Shown: positions 25,159-35,363 of the stretch, in pieces
How the letters are laid out: each line of letters begins with the position of its first letter
Numbering within the stretch: position 1 is the stretch's first letter
Source of the DNA: Hemibagrus wyckioides
Taxonomy: Eukaryota; Chordata; Actinopteri; Siluriformes; Bagridae
Reading direction: 5' to 3'
Assembly: GCF_019097595.1 (NCBI RefSeq)
Contig: NC_080713.1
Coordinates: 9,265,699 to 9,329,698 of the forward strand
DNA length: 64,000 nt
Notes under the pieces: generated by a model
The model's database searches: none
Told to the model about the DNA's origin: nothing
The model's input: the letters and a program-made list of their open reading frames with translations, nothing else
Translations under genes and position numbers: made by a program

Positions 25159-26406
25159 CACTATATTGCCAAAAGTATTCGCTCACCTGCCTTGACTCAC
25201 ATATGAACTTAAGTGACATCCTATTCCTAATCCATAGGGTTCAATATGGCGTCGGTCCACCCTTTACAGCTATAACAGCTTCAACTCTTCTGGGAAGGCT
25301 GTCCACAAGGTTTAGGAGTGTGTTTATGGGAATTTTTGACCATTCTTCCAGAAGCGCATTTGTGAGTTCACACACTGATGTTGGACGAGAAGGCCTGGCT
25401 CTCAGTCTCCGCTCTAATTCATCCCAAAGGTGTTCTATCGGGTTGAGGTCAGGACTCTGTGCAGGCCAGTCAAGTTCATCCACACCAGACTCTGTCATCC
25501 ATGTCTTTATGGACCTTGCTTTGTGCACTGGTGCACAGTCATGTTGGAAGAGGAAGGGGCCAGCTCCAAACTGTTCCCACAAAGTTGGGAGCATGGAATT
25601 GTCCAAAATGTCTTGGTATGCTGAAGCATTCAGAGTTCCTTTCACTGGAACTAAGGGGCCAAGCCCAGCTCCTGAAAAACAACCCCACACCATAATCCCC
25701 CCTCCACCAAACTTTACACTTGGCACAATGCAGTCAGACAAGTACCGTTCTCCTGGCAACCGCCAAACCCAGACTCGTCCATCAGATTGTCAGATGGAGA
25801 AACGCGATTCGTCACTCCAGAGAACGCGTCTCCACTGCTCTAGAGTCCAGTGGCGGCGTGCTTTACACCACTGCATCCGACGCTTTGCATTGCACTTGGT
25901 GATGTATGGCTTGGATGCAGCTGCTCGGCCATGGAAACCCATTCCATGAAGCTCTCTGCGCACTGTTCTTGAGCTAATCTGAAGGCCACATGAAGTTTGG
26001 AGGTCTGTAGCGATTGACTCTGCAGAAAGTTGGCGACCTCTTCGCACTATGTGCCTCAGCATCCGCTGACCCCGCTCCGTCAGTTTACGTGGCCTACCAC
26101 TTCGTGGCTGAGTTGCTGTCATTCCCAAACACTTCCACGTTCTTATAATACAGCTGACAGTTGACTGTGGAATATTTAGGAGCGAGGAAATTTCACGACT
26201 GGATTTGTTGCACAGGTGGCATCCTATCACAGTTCCACGCTGGAATTCACTGAGCTCCTGAGAGCGACCCATTCTTTCACAAATGTTTGTAAAAACAGTC
26301 TGCATGCCTAGGTGCTTGATTTTATACACCTGTGGCCATGGAAGTGATTGGAACACCTGATTCTGATTATTTGGATGGGTGAGCGAATACTTTTGGCAAT
26401 ATAGTG
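25159..26406 (-). mobile_element. Full-length Tc1 transposon, transposase knocked out
   Basis: 1248 bp, exactly the length of the copy at 35364-36611. It is bounded by CACTATATTGCCAAAAGTAT and its complement, with TA at 25157-25158 and 26407-26408. Inverted ends are about 28 bp and extend to the gctcacc motif. Oriented opposite to the 35 kb copy. Transposase reads on the minus strand with one nonsense codon. Confidence 0.95.
25241..26272 (-). pseudogene. Tc1 transposase with a single nonsense codon
   Basis: Frame and length (344 codons including stop) equal the intact gene at 35498-36529. It starts [13 protein letters not shown] at 26272. A TGA at 25790-25792 replaces the Trp codon that follows FSI (residue 161), just after the first catalytic Asp. 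The product would lose the second Asp, the Glu and most of the catalytic core. Elsewhere about nine residues differ from the intact copy, with no indels. A recently disabled sibling rather than an old fossil. Confidence 0.93.
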
Positions 26407-26408
26407 TA

Positions 26409-28377
26409 TGTCCTTTTTTACTGATGTTTTATCAAATATTTATGTACAAAATCTTTACTGAGTATGTCTCCTGGCAATATGTGTGTGATGATGTGATAAT
26501 GTAGGCATACAGCTCGCACAATGACAAGCTTCTCTTACTTGTTAGATGCATTAGACTTGCAGCTAAAGCACCAAGCTAAAAAAAAACAAACTTCAGACAC
26601 TAAGCATGTCTAGACTGATCAAGTACATCTGGGTTAAGAGGGAAAAAAATGTTTCCCCTTTTTTTTTTTTTTTTTTTACTACAACAAGAGCACTTTCCAC
26701 AGTCATTATATTGGATTAGATGTTTATCCTGTTGCAACGTTTCTCATATCATTCCATGTGACTGTACAGGAGCATAGCATGCAAGGACCGAGTAACAGCT
26801 TGCAAAAAATAGATCAGGACTAAACAGTGCAAGAACTGTAGAGGAGAACTTACATCACACAACTGAACACATGGTCTTCATGAGCAACAAAATGCCTTAG
26901 GTTAACTCTTACATTGCTGAATTAGCACAAAAATATGTGCTATAATACTGCTGCTCATTAGCTGGACTTAACAAATGATATTTGTGGTGATTTGTAGGTG
27001 TTGATTCAACAATGTCCACAGTATATAGGATTAACTTTTTTTTATTTTAATTCACAATCTGAGCTGCTAGCTTCAAACTGGCAGGAATCATATTTCAGCT
27101 CAGTTACATGATTGCACTTGAGAGAAGGTACAGTAAAGACCCATCCCCCAAGTACGTAGTAACTGTCGCAGTCACACTGACATGTACAATATAATTTTTA
27201 TTCTCATAAAACCTTTTTAAGATGTATCTACCAGTTTGGACAATGTCTCAAATCACTTACAACTGCTTAATATTTAAGTAGTGTGGATCTTATTTAGGTT
27301 TCCTATTTACACTGCAGAATGCTGACTGGGACAGAGCCCTGAATTCTTTGTAAATGTTTATTATTTGTTATCTTATATTATCACAGCATCGAAGGACACA
27401 GCATAACCCATGTATAAATAGAATTGTTTTATTCTCATAAAACTTTATCTACCAGTTTACAAAGCATTCCAAACCACTTACAGCTGCTTACTAAGTAGTA
27501 TCTAAGTACACCAATAGTGTGGAGCAGAGAAGCATAACCCATGTTATGAAATATTCTCCCAAAAGTAGCTTGCAAAAGCAATTTACTAATAATATGTGTA
27601 GAATTTCAAGACCTTCAAAATCCTGTAGTTCTTATAGTGAGTCGAATCTCATCTTGCTATAAGAAGGTACACTCATGCTGCACAGGTGGTTAAACATAAC
27701 ATGCTTATTAGTGCAGTTATTTCTAGTCTCTTGATGGTATCAGATGTAAATCCTGAGGTTATGCACCAAAAATGAAGCAGTTGCATGCTGGTTTCAATTT
27801 CCTCAAAGCAGCTGTGAACCATGTGAATTCATATGGTTCATTTAATGCATTATGAAGAATTTTTGGTTGTCATTTTTGACATTTCACATTGCTAATACGG
27901 ATATAATCCTGATAAGTGTGGCACCTCTCTGGGTGAACCCAATAAATTAAAATTCAGCTGCTTAGTTTCTTCAAACACTCAATCTAACCTAAATAGCAAT
28001 TTCACTCCTCAAACTTTATTGCCTTCCGTTTTAGAAGCATACATTCCTGTCAAATATATATTCTTACTTAGATTTCCAACTCTTTTCTATCCATGTCCTC
28101 GCATAACCTATCGTCATCCATGAGTTGGCTTACTTAGTATCATTCCACTGAAATTGTGCAGCTTCTGTGAAAGCCCTGGGTCTAGAGAGGCGCACTATCT
28201 CTGGACCTCATGTCTTCTTGCAGTCAATTTCTGACACCTGCTGTCTTTAAATCTTGCCAAACGCAGCTGTTTTCTCAGGCCTTTTCACTATTCTGACTGA
28301 AATCTTGTGACAAATATGTTGCCTGCTTGTTGGATGCCGTCACTATTTTTTGTCCCATTATTATTAAGGGATTTAAC
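26409..28377. other. No recognised gene; one weak internal duplication
   Basis: Noncoding sequence. 27195-27290 and 27427-27525 are loosely similar (ttattctcataaaac, tatctaccagttt, acttacaactgctta / acttacagctgctta, tagtgtgga). A poly(T) run lies at about 26660-26678. No coding or RNA gene signature. Confidence 0.4.
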
Positions 28378-28446
28378 AAGAAGAAGAAGAAGAAGAAGAA
28401 GAAGAAGAAGAAGAAACAGAAGATGAAGAACATATGACAATAAAAT

Positions 28447-28480
<34 letters not shown>
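28378..28480. repeat. (AAG)n and (AAT)n microsatellites
   Basis: An AAG triplet run at 28378-28415 and an AAT run at 28449-28480, separated by about 33 bases. Confidence 0.95.
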
Positions 28481-28807
28481 TATGAATAGCCTATTATAAT
28501 CAAATTAAATTAGCTTATTTATATTTATAGCTTATATAAAGGCTTTATGTCCAGTTCCTTTCATAAATACCTTGTTTTTATTCCAAAGTCTCGTCCTCTA
28601 ATGAACAAACAGTGTACCACAGGGTGTAGCAGCTCCTACGTTATACTCGGTGCGCTTACAATCCTTTGCTGTTCCTAGTTAACTGAAGTTTGCGATCTAA
28701 CTACCACTCATGAACACGTTAGTCTTTCGTTTTCGTCATATTTGCATAAACATCAGTAAGCACTTCTCGCGTCGTTACTTCATGCTGCTTCACAGGTTAG
28801 AGCTTAC

Positions 28808-28920
28808 CTCGTCATTAAATCCAGAGAAATTGCGTAAAAGCGCGTCGGCACGTGCCAATATTCCTTCAGTGATCCATCGACTTGGTGTGGAAAAAGTTTA
28901 CTATTTGATTGTTTCCGTGA
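28808..28920 (-). other. Candidate noncoding first exon of P2RY6
   Basis: Starting about 30 bases after the TATA-like box (estimated start near 28918) and ending at the GAG|GTAAGC donor (28808|28807). Joining to the acceptor at 1553 would create an intron of about 27 kb. It contains short upstream ATGs. The exon start is estimated, not observed. Confidence 0.4.
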
Positions 28921-28998
28921 TTGTATCCAGAGTCCAGCTTGTTCGCTTATACGCTCCGTTTTAATCTCCTCTCACTCACACACGTGCCGTGAACGAGT

Positions 28999-29000
<2 letters not shown>

Positions 29001-29038
<38 letters not shown>
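29001..29038. repeat. (AG)n microsatellite, 19 units
   Basis: AG run at the upstream edge of the CpG-rich block; on the minus strand a pyrimidine CT tract. Confidence 0.95.
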
Positions 29039-29042
<4 letters not shown>

Positions 29043-29070
29043 AGCGTGCGTATATTTCAGCGTTAGATGG

Positions 29071-29290
29071 ACAATGTCTGGCTTCACTGTGTGGGGAAAA
29101 AAAAGACAAAAAGACAAACACCATGTTGAGAAATTAGAATTATTTAAAAGATGTTACACATATAACTCCTACTTCTCTGTGGATACATGGATTTTTTTTT
29201 AATAAATGTCCTTTGAGAAATTAAAATGCTTCTTCTATTTGAAAAAATACAAATCTTAGTGTACAAAAACGTATATTAAGTGTGACTTTC
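29071..29290. other. No recognised element
   Basis: AT-rich noncoding DNA upstream of the CpG-rich block. Confidence 0.3.
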
Positions 29291-29430
29291 ATCCATGCAT
29301 GCATCCATCCATCCATCCATCCAGCCATGTTCAGTACCACTTATCGAATGCAGGGTCAGAGAAAGCCTGGAGTCTATCTTGGTGGACCCAGGGCACAAAG
29401 CAGAGGACACCCTGGATGGGGTGTTTGTTG
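29291..29430 (+). repeat. Dispersed teleost repeat, 5' part
   Basis: Starts with a (CATC)n run, then cagtaccacttatcgaatgc, cagggtcagagaaagcctgg and accctggatggggtg. Same family as 2825-3130, truncated. Confidence 0.5.
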
Positions 29431-29789
29431 GATGAAAACCTTCAGCTACACCTAAATCCAGAAATATCTGTCAGTAATCACGTAATTTAATTAGTAAATA
29501 AGGAGTCAAACAAGAGCTCAGAGACAACCTAACTGGGGACATGTACAGTAGCTATATCAAGAATTCAAGGGGCCATTTTTACCCTTCTGGATTTTTTGCT
29601 CGAGTTACAGAGTACCCTTACTTCTACAGCAAAAACAATATTGAAAAATAAATATTAATATATACTAAATACTATAAATAGAAATATATATTTGAGTGGA
29701 ATCATTTATAACAGCTGGAAATACCAGTGCTAGGGGACAAGTTAAAGGCAACTGCTGTAAATGTACACTATATGGCCAAGAGCTTTGGA
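29431..29789. other. No recognised gene
   Basis: Noncoding DNA. A tgtacactatatggccaaga phrase near 29760 is a Tc1-type end fragment. Confidence 0.35.
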
Positions 29790-29890
29790 TATTTAAGTCA
29801 AGTCAAGTCAAGAAGCCTTTACTGTCATTTAAACCATATATAGCTGACGCAGTACACAGTAAAATGACACCTTGGTGCTACATAAAACAA
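29790..29890 (-). mobile_element. L2-type LINE 3' tail fragment
   Basis: On the minus strand this is the same conserved tail as at 7457-7545: TGTAGCACCA, the ACTGTGTACTGCGTCAGCTA block, then AAATGACAGTAAAGGC and TTGACTTGACTTGAC. About 100 bases only. Confidence 0.7.
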
Positions 29891-30224
29891 AATAGAGCTA
29901 CAAAGTAAGTTGTCCTACCATCACACATACAATATATGCGCTTGTTGAACATCCTATTCAAGATTTATTCTGGATAGTTCTGAAAACTGAAATTTCATTT
30001 TAAAATTCTCTCCAGCTACACTGGTGTTTTTGGAAGTTTTAGAAACATTGTTCATCTACACAGAATCACTCAATCACAGAAAACTCTTACATACCTTTGG
30101 TCTGCATTGTCTCCATCAGATGCTTGCTTACTTTCCATCTCTTTGGACTGATGAGGCAATTTCGAGGAAATGCACCAGTTTTTTTTTTTCTTTTTTCAAA
30201 CGGATAGACAAATATGTGGACTTG

Positions 30225-30320
30225 TTGCCTGGGGTGCAGTCAGTCTTCCAGGTCATCCCAAAGGTGTTCAGGGGGGTTGAGGTCAGAGCTCTGTGAATGC
30301 CATTCTAGTTCATCTGCTCC
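30225..30320 (-). pseudogene. Tc1-like transposase fragment in module copy 1
   Basis: Minus strand gives the PDLxPxxHLWDDLED-type segment around the catalytic Glu, from the block caaaggtgttcaggggggtt and gaggtcagagctctgtgaat. Too short to function. Confidence 0.65.
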
Positions 30321-30859
30321 AAAATTGTAAAATGTAAACATATAATTATTTAGATATTTTATTGCATGTTATAACATCATGATACATGTTTAGATCCTTT
30401 TTTTTTTTTTTTTTGGATCTTTCACTGTTTGTAGAAGTGATTATGACAGAAATTTGACCTTTAACCTTCCTAAAGAGGTACTCATGCATGTTTCAGCTTG
30501 CTGCTTGCTTACTGATGCAGATAAAAGTCTTTAAAGAAAACAGAACATTTAACAGTCACAAATACAGTGCTTGTTGAACATCCTATTCCAGACTTAGGCT
30601 ACATCTGGATAGATCTGAACGCCGAAATTTCATTTTAAAATTCTCTCCATCTACACTGGTGTTTTTGGAAGTTTTAGAAATATTGCTCATCCACAGAATC
30701 ATCTAAAAACTCTTACATACCTACACTGTGTGTGTGTAAAAATATAATATCTGTCTCCATCAGATGCTTGCTTACTTTCCATCTCCTTGGATTAATGAGG
30801 CAATTTCGAGGAAAAGCACAATTTTTTTTTTTTTAAACAGATTTTTAGACAAATATGTG

Positions 30860-31105
30860 GACTTGTTACCTGGGGTGTAGTCAGTCTTCCAGTCCATCCC
30901 AAAGCTGTTCAATGGGGTTGAGGTCAGGGCTATGTGAAGGCCATTTGAGCTACACTTCATGGAGCTCGATTTGTGCTCAGAGGCATTGTCATGCTGGAAC
31001 AGGTCTGCGCCTCTTAGTTGCACTGAAGGGAAATTAAATGTAATGCTACAACATACATACATACTGATGGTCAGGTGTCCACAAACATGTGCCTGTGCCT
31101 GTATC
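30860..31105 (-). pseudogene. Tc1-like transposase fragment in module copy 2
   Basis: Longest of the three module fragments. In reverse it covers gttcaatggggttgaggtca, the ggaggctcg-like tcatggagctcgatttgtgc, attgtcatgctggaacaggt and cttagttgcactgaagggaa, ending with a gatggtcaggtgtccacaaa motif that is normally the element end. Same second Tc1 lineage as 23.4 and 48.2 kb. Confidence 0.7.
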
Positions 31106-31935
31106 AAAGGTAATGATAATTCCGGTGTATCTGCAGTAAGTAGCACACTGTAAGGATCACCAGAAATCATTTTGCCTATCTGTACCTTTTTACCGTGTGA
31201 AAATATGAAAAAAGATGTAAATTAAAGCAGCATTTGAAACTCAATCAAAATGCATCTACAAAGATAAAAAAAAATATTAGAAATGCTAATTATTTTGACT
31301 TTGGTATATGTGTCAATTTTGCATATCACTGACAACCACATTTTTCTTTGGCTCTGGTTAAAGAAATAAAAATGAGTGAATATTGAGCTGTGGGACAGCC
31401 CGAAGTCTTTTCAATTTGCAAGCAGTTTAACCCCAGGCAAAAATGCTGAACGTGTTCTAACAAACCCTGAAGTATAATGACTGATTCTGTTTATTTAACA
31501 GAACACGTCCCCCTCTTCCACATTACCATGTCAAAGACCATGTAATCTCTCAATAAGACAAAAGACTAGAAGAAAATAAAAACAATTGCTCCTGCAAGAA
31601 AAACCATGGCTAAAACACTAATAATAACAATACAAACTGCTAGTTCAGACTCACTTGAATGTTTCGATGAAATAAATATACTTTTCATATGTTTCTTGGA
31701 TTGCAGTTGTAAGTAGCATTTGCTCAGTACAAACGTTAACCCGGTGGAAATCCCAGTACATAATTTGACAGTTGATCATGGTCTTGCCCAAGGCCCTTCT
31801 TAAATGGTGAGATTTGTGGGACTAATTAATCTTTGACACATTTATTAGAAAATTTTATGTTCCATTTATAGAACCAGTAAATCAGTTATAAATACATTTG
31901 GCAGGATGAATTTTCTTACTGCTACATTGTCAGTG
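31106..31935. other. Sequence unique to module copy 2
   Basis: About 830 bases between sub-blocks B and C of copy 2, absent from copies 1 and 3. No terminal repeats, coding frame or known element seen. Confidence 0.4.
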
Positions 31936-33073
31936 TGAAAATATAATCATTTAGATATTTTATTACATGTTAGAGCTTCATGTTACATGTTTAGATCCTT
32001 TATTTTCTTTCACTGTTTGTAGAACTGATTATGTCAGAAATTTGACCTTTAACCTTCCAGAGAGATACTCATGCATGTTTCAGCTTGCTGTTTGCTTACT
32101 GATGCAGCTAATTTGTGCCACAATTGACTGACCCAGCTATGGTACACTGAAGTTAAGGAGGATAAGAACTTAAATATTCAATGAACCCTCAAATAATTAT
32201 CCTTTCTATGAGTTTGCCCTGCTACATCTGGGCTCATGGCTAATGAAATAGTCATGAGTGTGTTACACTTGCATAAGTGCAAATTTTGGTTAGTTAGTAG
32301 CTTTCCTCATCCAGGAAGCCTGAGACTGTGAGAGAGAAGTGAAACACACTCTCCATGCAGACATGCCTAACATTGTTGCTTCACTACTGCGACCAAAGTT
32401 ATTGGTCAAGACTGTGATTTGAAAATGTTTTAATGAGTTCTTACATATCTTTTTATATTTTTTCTCGGTCACCGTTTGTAAACATTGAATCACTGATTCT
32501 TTTCAACCATAGCACTGTTGAATTCCTGAATCTGATTGGTCAGAAGTTGTTGATATTTTTTTTCTATTATAGCTGTAGTGCCATCTGAAGCAGATTGTAG
32601 AGTCCTTACTGAGAGCATGTTTCCATCCTCCATCCTCCTCCTACATTTAATGCTGAGAAGATCATCAAATGCACGCTCACTGCCAGAAATGCACTGTTCA
32701 CCATTGAACCAAAATTTGTTAGTACCCCATAAATCTATGCAACCACCTGTTTCAGGGGCTAGCATAAGGCAAGAACTACCAAACCATATGCAGCAAGAGA
32801 GTTCATCATCACAACAACTTCTTCCTGTATACTCTACCTCATAAAAAACAACATAAAACAACATAGAGCTACAAAAAAACACAGAGCTAAGTATATGTAC
32901 AGTATATGTGCTTGTTGAACATCCTATTCCAGATTTAGGCTACATCTTCATTATTCTGGATAGATCTGAAAACTGAAATTTCATTTTAAAATTCTCTCCA
33001 GCTACACTGGTGTTTGTGGAGGTTTTAGAAATATTGCTCATCCACACAGAATCACATGAAAACTCCTACATAC

Positions 33074-33648
33074 TGTTGGATTACAAATTTATAGAATGTT
33101 AAATCTAGGTTCCAACGTAATAGTATATAAACTAAAAAGTTATGTACATTGGGTTTTACATCTTAAGGTAAAGATGATGACATTCTAAGAAGATCAAGTC
33201 TGGCAGCCCAGGTGTCTGAGACATTAACCTTTTGTCTGTATGTACTTCCTGACCACCGGGCAGGGTCCCAGGTTGAACGTGAATGCTAATCTCAAGGCCA
33301 GGCTGTGCCTTTGTCTCTATAATAATGTGAAGGTCTGGGTGATACTGTCAGGCTGATTGGATTAGCACCTATGCATTTGAACAACACTGTTATGCTGATG
33401 AGATCAGGGCTGGGGAAATTCCATTACCGGGCTGATTCCTGTACTGCAGTTGCATGCTTTGTTTAGATTGTCTCCACCTCTGTGTATCCCTCCCCCTGGA
33501 AAAGTATAAATTCTACAGTGCTGAAACTATAGTCAGACTTGGATGACTACAGCGACGCACAGTGAGTTCTCAATAAAGAGTAACTTCTGCTTGAAAGACA
33601 TCCCAACTTCTCCTAGTCTCTGCTTCGACAAGGAAAAAGTTTCCAACA
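33074..33648 (+). mobile_element. Solo LTR of a retrovirus-like or Gypsy-like element
   Basis: 575 bp bounded by TGTTGGA and its complement TCCAACA (TG...CA ends), with a 4-bp target duplication ATAC at 33070-33073 and 33649-33652. A TATAAA lies at 33505-33510 and AATAAA at 33572-33577, in LTR order, which sets the plus orientation. Sister module copies at about 30090 and 30720 keep the uninterrupted acatacc site. No internal gag/pol sequence remains, so this is a recombination-derived solo LTR. LTR class (endogenous retrovirus or Ty3/Gypsy) not resolved. Confidence 0.8.
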
Positions 33649-33764
33649 ATACCTAGCTTTGGTCTGCATTGTCATCTCTTTGGATTGATGAGGCAATTTC
33701 GAGGAAAAGCACCGTTTTTTTTTTCAAACAGATAGACAAATATGTGGTATTGTTGCCTGGGGTG

Positions 33765-33825
33765 CAGTCAGACTTCCAGTTCATCCTAAAGGTGTTCAGT
33801 GGGGTTGAGGTCAGGGCTATGTTAT
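33765..33825 (-). pseudogene. Tc1-like transposase fragment in module copy 3
   Basis: Short reverse-strand match: cttccagttcatcctaaagg then gttcagtggggttgaggtca and gggctatg, equivalent to the catalytic Glu region. Confidence 0.6.
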
Positions 33826-34170
33826 GTTATATCTAAATATAATTATCTAGATATTTTATTGCATGTTATAACTTCACGATACATGTTTAGATACTTCTTT
33901 TTTTGGATCTTTCACTGTTTGTAGAACTGATTATGTCAGAAATTTGAATTTTAACCTTCCTCAAGAGGCACTTATTCAGGTTTCAGCTTGCTGCTTGCTT
34001 ACTGATGCAGCTAATGTGAACTATTAGACAGAGAAGATCATCAGATGCATGCTCACTGCCAGGAATGCACTGTTCACCGCTGAACATAAGGGAAGAACTA
34101 CCAAACCATATGCAGCAAGAGAGTTCATCACCACAACAGCTTCTTCCTGTATACTCAACCTCATTAGCCA

Positions 34171-35039
34171 AGATCAATAATGTTTGTTTTTTTTTTGTTC
34201 CACATTATCTAAGAATAATAATAAATGAATAAAAATGTTGCTATTTAAGAAAGATCCTTTGAATAGAGGAAAAAGAAAGGCTGGTGAGGGAATGACTGTT
34301 TATACTGTAGCTACTATGAAATAAGTGATAACTAACTAACTTGTCTCAGATACATTCCATAATATTAAATGTAAGCATAAATGAATTAAAAGTATGATGT
34401 TTCATTCCATAAAAATGCTTACTTTGGTTATGTGGGGAATAAATAATCAACTTTGAAGACAGGTAATCATCCTGCCATGTTTTATTTATATTCTTATTTG
34501 CCAAATACCTTTACCCGAACAAGCTGTCCAAGGAAGCAGAATCCTGTCCAAGCACAGAGCTGGTAGAACAGACTGCAAGCCCAGGCTGATTGTTTGTCTT
34601 CCAATTTTTGCTGAATATCTGTAAATAGTAGCTTTCAGAATTGATGAAAGTTTGATGTCTTTTAACCAAGGCAGCATGTTCTGTGGTTATGGGTCTTGCT
34701 TAAGTGCCCAATAATGGCTCACTGATATACATGTCATTAGAACTTACAACTTTTGATCCTAAATGATAGACCTTCTGCTCTGCTAAAGACTAAAATAATT
34801 TGGTCTGGTGGCAGCTGAAGATGCACATGCTACAAAAGACTAACCAAGAAATAAAAAGCTGGCAGGATAGTCAGTGGTTCGGTTTGAGATTCGTAAATTA
34901 ACAGAAGGAAAAATAACACTGAGAAATATAACAAAATGGGTGTGTTAAAAACCACAAAGGTCCAGGGCTTAATTATGGTGTTAATTATGTTTGAAGCTGG
35001 CTTTCATTATTCTTTAAATGAAGACATGGTTTAACTTTA
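34171..35039. other. No recognised gene
   Basis: Noncoding AT-rich sequence between the module array and a composite microsatellite. Confidence 0.35.
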
Positions 35040-35068
35040 ATATTAGTGTTATTTATTTATTTATTTAT

Positions 35069-35107
<39 letters not shown>

Positions 35108-35130
35108 ATAAATAAATTTATTTATTTAAC
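35040..35130. repeat. Composite (TTTA)n-(AACT)n-(AAAT)n microsatellite
   Basis: TTTA repeats, then about nine AACT units, then AAAT and TTTA repeats. The outer tracts are complementary, so the array can fold back with the AACT run as loop. Confidence 0.9.
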
Positions 35131-35363
35131 AAAATACCACAGGTAAAAGAATAAAAAATTGTTCAGAAAAATATTCATCATATATTCCACCATAGACCAT
35201 AATCTTTGTAATTTTCGACTGAGTGCTCTCATGATCCTAATGTAATTTTACGTAATAAAAGTGAGTGTTTAATTAAAAGGAGGTTCACTCAGAGGGCAAT
35301 CAGGTTAAGCCTGTAGATAAAAGACTCAGAGACTCTCTTTGTCTCCATTATAAGACAAATATA

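Larger units (their letters stand above)
28681..29070 (-). promoter_or_regulatory. CpG-rich candidate promoter, likely of P2RY6
   Basis: By hand I count about 27 CpG dinucleotides in about 390 bases, while flanking kilobases are nearly CpG-free. On the minus strand a TATA-like TATAAG sits at 28951-28946 within GCGTATAAGCG, downstream of a (CT)n tract (29038-29001). CACGTG/GCACGTGC E-box-like sites occur at about 28981 and 28850. A consensus donor GAG|GTAAGC lies at 28807. P2RY6 on the same strand needs an upstream leader exon, and no other minus-strand acceptor gene lies between. Inference only; an lncRNA promoter is the alternative. Confidence 0.5.
29930..34170 (+). repeat. Three-copy reiterated module
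   Basis: Four sub-blocks recur in the same order and orientation. A: cttgttgaacatcctattc ... tacatac at about 29940, 30570 and 32907. B: gaggcaatttcgaggaaa plus a Tc1 fragment at about 30155, 30799 and 33690. C: ttagatattttattgcatgt ... cttactgatgcag at about 30350, 31950 and 33848. D: agaagatcatcaaatgcacg ... tcctgtatactctacctca at about 32655 and 34035. Copy 2 is enlarged by unrelated sequence between B and C, and copy 3 by a solo LTR. Noncoding throughout. Confidence 0.85.

Noticed and set aside
28710..28964. 84-codon plus-strand frame in the CpG-rich block
   Set aside because: No recognisable product; better explained as promoter and leader sequence of a minus-strand transcript.
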